Below, in pieces: positions 58,367-64,000 of a stretch of 64,000 nt of DNA. This DNA comes from Saccharopolyspora spinosa NRRL 18395 (GTDB lineage: Bacteria > Actinomycetota > Actinomycetes > Mycobacteriales > Pseudonocardiaceae). Location of the stretch: positions 648,435 to 712,434 of the forward strand of contig NZ_GL877878.1 in the NCBI RefSeq assembly GCF_000194155.1, read 5' to 3'. The position numbers and the translations under genes were made by a program. Each line of letters begins with the position of its first letter. Position 1 is the first letter of the stretch. The notes beneath the pieces were generated by a model. It was not told the origin of the DNA. It saw only the letters and a list, made by a program, of their open reading frames with translations, and did no database searches.

Positions 58367-59575
58367 GTGGTAGCTGATCCTGCCGACTCCGCCGCCGAAG
58401 TCACGCATGCGCTGGCCAGAGCTCGCCTTGCGGACGTGCCAGCCCTCACCGAGCGGCTGATGGCCGCGATCTTCACCGACAACCCGGAGTGGACGGACTA
58501 CAGCCCTGTTCCCAAGGAGGACCTCTGGGAGGGCTGTCGGCAGTACCTCGAACGCATCCTGCAGATACTCAGCGGCGAGGTGCCCGGGCCCGACGGCGAC
58601 GACGTGGCCGCCGCCATCGGCCGCCGCCGCGCCGACCAGGGCGTGCCGCTGGAGGTGATGCTGCGGACGTTCCGGCTGGGCGGCCGGATCGCCTGGGAGG
58701 CGCTGGTCGACCAGGCGCACCAGGACGGCGCCGACCCGGACTCGATGTTGAGCGTGGCTACCTCGGTGTGGACCGTGATCGACGGGTTGTCCTCGACGCT
58801 GTCGACGTCGTACCGCAACACCGAGCTGGACCGGCTGCGCCGGGACGACCAGCGGCGCCACGCCCTGGTGGAGGACCTGCTCGCGGGTCGCGCGCGCGAC
58901 ACCGCCTTCGCGCAACGCACCGCGAAGGAGCTCGACCTGCCCACGGGTGGCCTGTACCTGGTGATCGTCGCCGAGATGTCCAACGACGGCGGTTTCGCGT
59001 TGCGCGGGCAGCAGAACGCCCTGAGCGCCTTGCACTTCCGCTCGGTGTGGCAGGTGCGCGCCGATTCGCTGGTGGGGCTGGTGGCGCTGGAGCAGGGGAA
59101 GAAGGACCTCGCGCTGGACGCGCTGCGGCCGCTGGCGCGGGGCCGGGTCGCGGTGTCGCCGTCGGTGCGCGGACTCGCGGAGGTGGGCCTCGCCCACCAG
59201 CTCGCCCTCACCACGCTCGGCACCTCGTCGTACGGGGCGGCGGAGCTGGTGACCTTGGAGGAGCGGTTCCCGGAGGCGCTGCTGGTGCAGTCGCCTGACC
59301 TGGCGCAGCGGCTGCTGGAGTCCCAGCTCGGCCCGATCCTTGAGCTGCCGGTCAAGGAGCGCGACATGCTCCTGGAAACCCTGACGGCCTGGCTGGAAGA
59401 GAACTGCTCGACGGCCAACGCGGCGGTCCGCCTCCATTGCCACCGCAACACGGTCCTCAACCGCTTGCACCGCATCACGTCCCTGATCGGCCAACCCCTC
59501 TACGGCCGTACGGCCTATGTGTCCCTGTCGCTGGCACTGTCCGCGCTGCGGCTCCGCGACGGCTTGCGGGACTAG
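58367..59575 (+). CDS. PucR/CdaR-family transcriptional regulator
   Basis: A 402-residue regulator: an N-terminal RsbT-coantagonist/GGDEF-like sensor region, a middle domain (ARDTAFAQRTAKELDLPTGG), and the C-terminal PucR HTH at about 340-400 (LLETLTAWLEENCSTANAAV, LHCHRNTVLNRLHRI). PucR-type proteins activate catabolic or secondary-metabolism genes in response to small molecules. GTG 58367 follows TATCGT (58354-58359) by 7 nt and lacks a ribosome site, so it may be leaderless. It precedes the pyruvate dehydrogenase operon by 396 bases on the same strand and is a candidate regulator of it. Confidence 0.87.
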   Translation: MVADPADSAAEVTHALARARLADVPALTERLMAAIFTDNPEWTDYSPVPKEDLWEGCRQYLERILQILSGEVPGPDGDDVAAAIGRRRADQGVPLEVMLRTFRLGGRIAWEALVDQAHQDGADPDSMLSVATSVWTVIDGLSSTLSTSYRNTELDRLRRDDQRRHALVEDLLAGRARDTAFAQRTAKELDLPTGGLYLVIVAEMSNDGGFALRGQQNALSALHFRSVWQVRADSLVGLVALEQGKKDLALDALRPLARGRVAVSPSVRGLAEVGLAHQLALTTLGTSSYGAAELVTLEERFPEALLVQSPDLAQRLLESQLGPILELPVKERDMLLETLTAWLEENCSTANAAVRLHCHRNTVLNRLHRITSLIGQPLYGRTAYVSLSLALSALRLRDGLRD

Positions 59576-59971
59576 AACAGGGCGCTGAGGAGCACGCACG
59601 AACACCGCCAGCACCTCGGGCTTGGAGATCCGACGCGACGTCGGCTGTGCAAAGGCGTCAGTCAGACAACTTGATCATTTCGGGCTTCGCGGGGCGATTT
59701 CGGGGTCGAACCGGCACCGCACTCTTGCCATTTTGTGCCCAGGTGTGCCTGCGACCGGACGACAGCCGTCTCGAACACGATGAGTGACGGATACGTTACA
59801 TGTTGTGTGCGTCACGCTCAGAAATGTGCAGTCTGCACATCGGCGTTGAAAGAAGTCTGGGCGAGCGGGCATAGCGCTGAAGTGGTCGTGCTCACGACAC
59901 TCAGGGTAAGAATTGCCCGCTCGATCCAGGCTTTCCGTAACCGGCGCGTGCAGTCAAAGGAGCACAGCGAA
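59576..59971 (+). promoter_or_regulatory. Control region of pyruvate dehydrogenase operon
   Basis: About 400 bases with no convincing gene. ATGTGCA-GTC-TGCACAT (59824-59840) is a perfect 7-bp inverted repeat, and GTCGTG-CT-CACGAC (59885-59898) is a second one. A small hairpin CCGACG-CGA-CGTCGG (59630-59644) lies 54 bases after the PucR stop and may terminate it. TACGTT near 59791 could be a -10. The palindromes are well placed for a repressor or activator of lpd. Confidence 0.5.
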
Positions 59972-61432
59972 GTGCAGGAGTTCGACCTTCTCGTGGTGGG
60001 CGGCGGTCCCGGTGGATACGTCGCCGCGATCCGGGCCGCGCAGCGTGGCCTCGCGGTCGGCGTGGTGGAAAAGGAGCGGCCCGGCGGGGTCTGCTTGAAC
60101 TGGGGCTGCATCCCGACCAAGGCGATGCTGCGCTCGGCCGAGGTGTACGAAACCGTGCTGCATGCGGCCGATTTCGGGGTGCACGTCGAGAACGTCACCA
60201 TCGACTACGACACGATCAGGCGCCGCAAGAGCAGCGTCGTCAAGGGCCTCACCGACGGTGTCGCGGGCCTGCTGAAGAGCAACGGCGTCACCGTCATCAA
60301 CGGCCACGCCCGGTTCACCGGCCCGACCACCGTGGACGTCTACGCCGCCGGTGAGTCGCCGCTGGGCGCCGACGGCCCGCGCTACGCCGCCGAACCGGCC
60401 GGCGCGCAGCCGATCGAACAGGTCAAGGCCCGCGACGTCATCATCGCCACCGGCTCGGTCCCCGTGCAGCTGCCGCTGCCCGGCGCGGACCTGCCCGGCG
60501 TGATCACCTCCGACGGCGCTTTCGGCCTCACCGAGGTGCCCAAGCGCATCGCGATCATCGGCGGCAGCGCGGTCGGCGCCGAGTGGGCGACGCTGTTCGC
60601 CACCCTCGGCAGCGAGGTCAGCATCATCGAGATGCAGAAGACCCTGGTACCCGCCGAGGACGTCGAGGTCGGCAAGGCGCTGGGCCGCTCGTTCACCAAG
60701 CGCGGCATCAAGGTCCTCACCGAGGCGACCGTGTCCCGCGTCGACCAGGCCGCCGACGGCCTGAAGGTCACCGTGGACGGCGCCAAGCCGCAGCAGATCG
60801 ACGCGGATGTCGTCCTGGTCGGCGTGGGCCGCAAGCCCAACACCGCCAGCCTGGACCTGGACAAGGCCGGCGTCGCCACCAGCGAGCGCGGCTTCATCAC
60901 CGTCGATGACAAGCTGCGCACCAACGTCGAGCACGTCTACGCGATCGGCGACGTCACCGGCAAGGCGCTGCTCGCGCACGTCGCGTCGCACCAGGGCGTG
61001 GTCGCGGCCGAGACGATCGCCGGGCACCACGCCGCGATCGACTACAACGTCATCCCGGCCGCCACCTTCACCCACCCGGAGATCGCCAGCGTCGGGCTCA
61101 CCGAGGCCAAGGCGATCGAGGCCGGCCACGAAGTGGTCGCCGCCAAGTTCCCGTTCGCCGCGCTCGGTCGCGCGCAGAGCTATGGCGACACCGAGGGCTT
61201 CCTGAAGATCGTCGCCGGCAAGAAGTACGGCGAGGTCCTGGGCGTGCACATCATCGGGCACTCCGCCAGCGACCTGATCACCGAGGGCGCCCTGGCCTTG
61301 GCGCTGGAAGCCACCCTCGACGAACTCGCCGAGACCATCCACGCGCACCCGACCCTGGGCGAGATCGGCATGGAGGCGGCGATGGCCGCGCTGGGCCTGC
61401 CGATCCACGTCGCGCCGCCGAAGAAGCGCTGA
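59972..61432 (+). CDS. lpdA: Dihydrolipoyl dehydrogenase (E3)
   Basis: E3 re-oxidises the lipoyl arms of 2-oxoacid dehydrogenase complexes with NAD. The 486 residues hold the FAD motif VVGGGPGGYVAA (8-19), redox-active Cys41 and Cys46 (GGVCLNWGCIPTKAML), NAD motif IIGGSAVGAEWA, VYAIGDVTGKALLAHVAS and the active-site His in HAHPTLGEIG. AAAGGAG (59956-59962) lies 9 nt before GTG 59972; the longer upstream frame is rejected. It is first in the operon lpd-E1alpha-E1beta-E2. Confidence 0.95.
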   Translation: MQEFDLLVVGGGPGGYVAAIRAAQRGLAVGVVEKERPGGVCLNWGCIPTKAMLRSAEVYETVLHAADFGVHVENVTIDYDTIRRRKSSVVKGLTDGVAGLLKSNGVTVINGHARFTGPTTVDVYAAGESPLGADGPRYAAEPAGAQPIEQVKARDVIIATGSVPVQLPLPGADLPGVITSDGAFGLTEVPKRIAIIGGSAVGAEWATLFATLGSEVSIIEMQKTLVPAEDVEVGKALGRSFTKRGIKVLTEATVSRVDQAADGLKVTVDGAKPQQIDADVVLVGVGRKPNTASLDLDKAGVATSERGFITVDDKLRTNVEHVYAIGDVTGKALLAHVASHQGVVAAETIAGHHAAIDYNVIPAATFTHPEIASVGLTEAKAIEAGHEVVAAKFPFAALGRAQSYGDTEGFLKIVAGKKYGEVLGVHIIGHSASDLITEGALALALEATLDELAETIHAHPTLGEIGMEAAMAALGLPIHVAPPKKR

Positions 61433-61454
61433 GCGAACGAGAAGGGGATCTGTG

Positions 61455-62555
61455 ATGGCACAGACTGCTACCCGCACCAAACCGGCCACGCGCGCCACCA
61501 AGTCGCGCCGCAGCGGCTCGGTACGCGGCTCCGGCGGCGGACGGTTCGCCGGTGAGTCGCCGGAGCTCCTGAAGGACTACTTCTACGAGATGACCCTGAT
61601 CCGCCGCTTCGAGGAGCGCGCGGCGCAGGGCTACACCCAGGCCAAGATCGGCGGCTACTGCCACCTCAACCTCGGTGAGGAAGCCAGCATCGTCGGCCTG
61701 ATGCGTTCGCTGCGCAAGAGCGACCTGCTGTTCACCAACTACCGCGAGCATGGCTATGCGATCGCCAAGGGCATCGAGCCCGGCCGCGTGATGGCCGAGC
61801 TGTACGGCCGCACCACCGGTACCTCAAAGGGCTGGGGCGGCTCGATGCACATGTTCGACGTGGAGGCCGGGCTGCTCGGCGGCTACGGCATCGTCGGCGG
61901 CCAGATCCCGCTGGCCACCGGTGCCGCGCTGGCCATCGACTACCGCGGCGGCGACCAGGTCGTGATGTGCCAGATGGGCGACGGCACGACCAACATCGGC
62001 GCCTTCCACGAGGCGCTGAACATCGCCGCGCTGTGGAACCTGCCGGTGGTGTTCGTGGTGATCAACAACCAGCTCGGGATGGGCACCACGGTCGGCAAGT
62101 CCTCCGCCGAATCGGAGCTGTACAAGCGCGCTGCGGCCTACCGGATGCACGGCGAGCGGGTGGACGGCAACGACGTGCTGGCCGTCCGCGACGCGGCGAC
62201 CCGGCTGGTCGAGCAGGCCCGCGAGACCGGTCGCCCGGCGCTGCTGGAGGCGGTCAGCGAGCGGCTGAAGGGCCACTCGGTGGTCGACCCGGCGAAGTAC
62301 CGCAGCGAGGAGTCGGTCGAGCAGGCCAAGCAGGCCGACCCGGTGGCGAACTTCCGGGCCGAGCTGATCGAGGCGGGCGTCCTGGACGAGGACGCCGCCG
62401 TGGAGATCGAGCGCAAGGCGCAGGCCGAGGCCGACGCGGCGGTCGCGTTCGCCGACGACAGCCCGCACCCGGACCCCTCGACGCTGTTCGACTACACCTA
62501 CGCCACCCCGGTGGCCAACGACTCGCGGCGCCTGCCGGCCGACCCGGTCTTCTGA
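61455..62555 (+). CDS. pdhA: Pyruvate dehydrogenase E1 component, alpha subunit
   Basis: The alpha half of the ThDP-dependent E1 enzyme that decarboxylates pyruvate and acetylates lipoyl-E2. The 366 residues include GGSMHMFDVEAGLLGGYGIV, then GGQIPLATGAA, typical of pyruvate-specific E1. The ThDP/Mg motif is GDGTTNIGAFHEALNIAALW through to VINN. The N-terminus has a basic, Thr/Ser/Arg-rich extension (about 30 residues) that may contact E2. AAGGGGA lies 7 nt before ATG 61455; an adjacent in-frame GTG (61452) is possible. Branched-chain specificity is less likely. Confidence 0.92.
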   Translation: MAQTATRTKPATRATKSRRSGSVRGSGGGRFAGESPELLKDYFYEMTLIRRFEERAAQGYTQAKIGGYCHLNLGEEASIVGLMRSLRKSDLLFTNYREHGYAIAKGIEPGRVMAELYGRTTGTSKGWGGSMHMFDVEAGLLGGYGIVGGQIPLATGAALAIDYRGGDQVVMCQMGDGTTNIGAFHEALNIAALWNLPVVFVVINNQLGMGTTVGKSSAESELYKRAAAYRMHGERVDGNDVLAVRDAATRLVEQARETGRPALLEAVSERLKGHSVVDPAKYRSEESVEQAKQADPVANFRAELIEAGVLDEDAAVEIERKAQAEADAAVAFADDSPHPDPSTLFDYTYATPVANDSRRLPADPVF

Positions 62556-62594
62556 GGCACCCGCCCGCGATCTAGCGACACCCCGCCACTGAGA

Positions 62595-62634
62595 CCCGTG
62601 GATCTCCCCGACGCCAATTCGGGAGATCCACGGG
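62595..62634 (+). terminator. Perfect 14-bp hairpin between E1 alpha and E1 beta genes
   Basis: CCCGTGGATCTCCC (62595-62608) pairs exactly with GGGAGATCCACGGG (62621-62634) around a 12-base loop. It lies inside the operon, 40 bases after the E1 alpha stop and 34 bases before the E1 beta start. It could be a partial terminator or an mRNA processing and stability element. Confidence 0.65.
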
Positions 62635-62667
62635 ATCCCCCAATGCTTTTGTGCAGGAGAAACACCC

Positions 62668-63663
62668 TTGGCCGTCATCACGTATCGCCAAGCGTTGCAC
62701 GACACGCTTCGCGACGAAATGCTGCGCGATGAGGACGTCTTCCTCATCGGCGAGGAAATCGGGGTCTTCGAAGGCTCCTACAAGATTACCGCCGGGTTGC
62801 TGAAGGAATTCGGCGAGAAGCGGGTGCGCGACACCCCGATCGCCGAAGAGGGCTTCGTCGGTGCCGCGGTCGGCGCGGCCATGCTGGGCCTGCGGCCGGT
62901 CGTGGAACTGATGACGATCAACTTCTCGTTGATCGCCCTGGACCAGATCGTCAACCACGCGGCCAAGATCTACGGCATGTTCGGCGGCCAGACCAGCGTG
63001 CCGATGGTGCTGCGCACCCCGGGCGGCGGCGGTCAGCAGCTGGGCGCCACCCACTCGCAGAACATCGAGCTGTACTACGCGTTCGTGCCGGGCCTGAAGG
63101 TCGTCGCACCGAGCACGCCGGCCGACGCCAAGGCTCTGCTGCTCGCGTCCATCCGGGACAACGACCCGGTGCTGTTCCTGGAGAACCTCGCGCTGTACAA
63201 CACCAAGGGCGAGGTCCCGGACGTCGTCGAGCCCGCCGAGATCGGCAAGGCGAAGGTGACCAAGCAGGGCACCGACATCACCATCATCGGTTACTCGCGG
63301 ATGGCGATGGTCGCCCAGCAGGTCGCGGAGAAGTTGCAGGCGGAAGAGGGCATCAACGCCGAGGTCGTCGACCTGCGCAGCCTTCGGCCGCTGGACCGTG
63401 AGACGGTCGTGGAGTCGGTGCGCAAGACCGGCTGCGCCGTGATCGCCGAGGACGACTGGCTGACCTACGGCATCGGCGCGGAGATCGCCGCGTCCATTTC
63501 GGACGGTGCGTTCGACTACCTGGACGCCCCGGTGCGCCGGGTCGCGGCCGCCGAGGTCCCGCTGCCCTACGCCAAGCCGCTGGAGCGCGCCGCGCTGCCG
63601 TCGGCAGAGTCCCTTACGACTGCGGTCCACCAGACGCTGGACGCCGTCGGCCGTCGCCGCTGA
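62668..63663 (+). CDS. pdhB: Pyruvate dehydrogenase E1 component, beta subunit
   Basis: The beta half of E1, completing the ThDP site. The 331 residues read MAVITYRQALHDTLRDEMLR at the start, then EEIGVFEGSYKITAGLLKEFG, RVRDTPIAEEGFVGAAVGAA, and the C-terminal transketolase-like domain VVDLRSLRPLDRETVVESV. The start is TTG 62668 with AGGAG (62655-62659) 8 nt upstream. It is separated from E1 alpha by a 112-base gap holding a strong hairpin, unlike the tight spacing elsewhere in the operon. Confidence 0.93.
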   Translation: MAVITYRQALHDTLRDEMLRDEDVFLIGEEIGVFEGSYKITAGLLKEFGEKRVRDTPIAEEGFVGAAVGAAMLGLRPVVELMTINFSLIALDQIVNHAAKIYGMFGGQTSVPMVLRTPGGGGQQLGATHSQNIELYYAFVPGLKVVAPSTPADAKALLLASIRDNDPVLFLENLALYNTKGEVPDVVEPAEIGKAKVTKQGTDITIIGYSRMAMVAQQVAEKLQAEEGINAEVVDLRSLRPLDRETVVESVRKTGCAVIAEDDWLTYGIGAEIAASISDGAFDYLDAPVRRVAAAEVPLPYAKPLERAALPSAESLTTAVHQTLDAVGRRR

Positions 63664-63688
63664 GGCCTGTGCTCACCCGAGGAAGACC

Positions 63689-64000
63689 ATGACTGAGATT
63701 CAGATGCCGAGGCTCTCCGACACGATGGAGGAGGGCGTGATCTCGACCTGGCGCAAGAACGTCGGCGACCAGGTCAGCCGCGGCGAAGTGATGGCCGAGA
63801 TCGAGACCGACAAGGCCGTCATGGAGCTGGAGGCCTACGACGACGGGGTGTTGGAGAAGATCCTCGTCGAGGCGGGCGCGACGGTGCCGATCGGCACTCC
63901 GATCGCGATCCTTGGCGACGGCTCTGGTGCCGCGGCGGAAGCCGCCCCGGCCCCTGCGCCCGCCGCCGCTGGAGCCCCGGCCGCCGCCGAGGCTCCGGCC
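63689..64000 (+). CDS. pdhC: Dihydrolipoamide acetyltransferase (E2), 3' end outside window
   Basis: The first 104 residues of E2, the core of the pyruvate dehydrogenase complex. A lipoyl domain fills residues 1-75 (MTEIQMPRLSDTMEEGVIST, ending AILGDGSG), with the lipoylated Lys42 in IETDKAVMEL. An Ala/Pro/Glu-rich flexible linker follows and the window ends inside it. GAGGAAG lies about 4 nt before ATG 63689. It is 25 nt behind E1 beta, so co-transcribed. Confidence 0.93.
   Translation, partial: MTEIQMPRLSDTMEEGVISTWRKNVGDQVSRGEVMAEIETDKAVMELEAYDDGVLEKILVEAGATVPIGTPIAILGDGSGAAAEAAPAPAPAAAGAPAAAEAPA

Noticed and set aside
59581..59640. Minus-strand ISKPEVLAVFVRAP segment as a gene fragment
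   Set aside because: It is short, merges into an antisense shadow of the PucR gene and has no recognisable family.

Overview
The window is high-GC DNA densely packed with genes, many overlapping by ATGA or GTGA, with frequent GTG and TTG starts. Gene content (actinobacterial GltBD, a SigB/F/G-type sigma factor, a HelR/HelD-like helicase, PucR and AfsR-type regulators, an HVDLLR-type sulfur leader peptide, an SOS box of the actinobacterial type) points to an actinomycete chromosome, most likely a Pseudonocardiaceae member close to Saccharopolyspora. The genus is inference; no search was run. No rRNA, tRNA, CRISPR array or intact insertion sequence was recognised.

Layout. 1-4010: end of a tryptophan operon (trpC, trpB, trpA), a terminator, then lgt. 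4047-4945: a HigBA-like toxin-antitoxin pair divergent from a short leaderless gene. 4876-7816: a BtuFCD-type ABC importer under a cobalamin riboswitch. 8218-14263: glutamate synthase gltB-gltD. 14424-24049 (minus strand): a frameshifted helicase-associated gene, a HelR-like helicase, an SLT-domain transglycosylase, a large AfsR/LuxR regulator, a TetR remnant, a choice-of-anchor K plus lamin-tail protein and a short gene. 24132-31360: DUF2461, VanZ, pyruvate kinase, TesB thioesterase, an AsnC/LysE divergent pair, a PBP4-type DacB and a DedA protein. 31411-31974: G+T-rich spacer, an SOS box and a small gene.

32005-41893 is a one-carbon block: ferredoxin reductase and Rieske ferredoxin diverge from a dimethylglycine/sarcosine-oxidase-like FAD+GcvT protein and a Rieske oxygenase. 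These look like a three-component betaine N-demethylase feeding methyl groups to tetrahydrofolate. Downstream lie an amino-acid permease and gcvT-glyA under a tandem glycine riboswitch. 42069-45460: small proteins, an RHH regulator with a clear operator, then a YbaB-like / Tm-1-like / PEP-hydrolase-like / SRPBCC operon of unknown function. 45516-51918: a sugar-nucleotide and glycan block (epimerase, membrane glycosyltransferase, GT2, GtrA, SQD1/SqdB-like sulfoquinovose synthase) next to a TauE/SafE anion exporter preceded by a sulfur-type leader peptide. This is a coherent candidate for making a sulfonated sugar conjugate.

52318-57227: M23 peptidase, sigma factor with frameshifted anti-sigma factor, frameshifted VKOR with DsbA-like partner, a stand-alone ATP-dependent DNA ligase and a small membrane protein. 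57323-59575: GntR and PucR regulators flanking a thioesterase remnant. 59972-64000: pyruvate dehydrogenase operon lpd, E1 alpha, E1 beta and the start of E2.

Recurring themes are leaderless promoters (TAnnnT followed after exactly 6 nt by ATG/GTG at eight genes), long perfect hairpins at gene ends, and three genes each broken by what could be a single-base indel. The indels may be sequence errors rather than biology.
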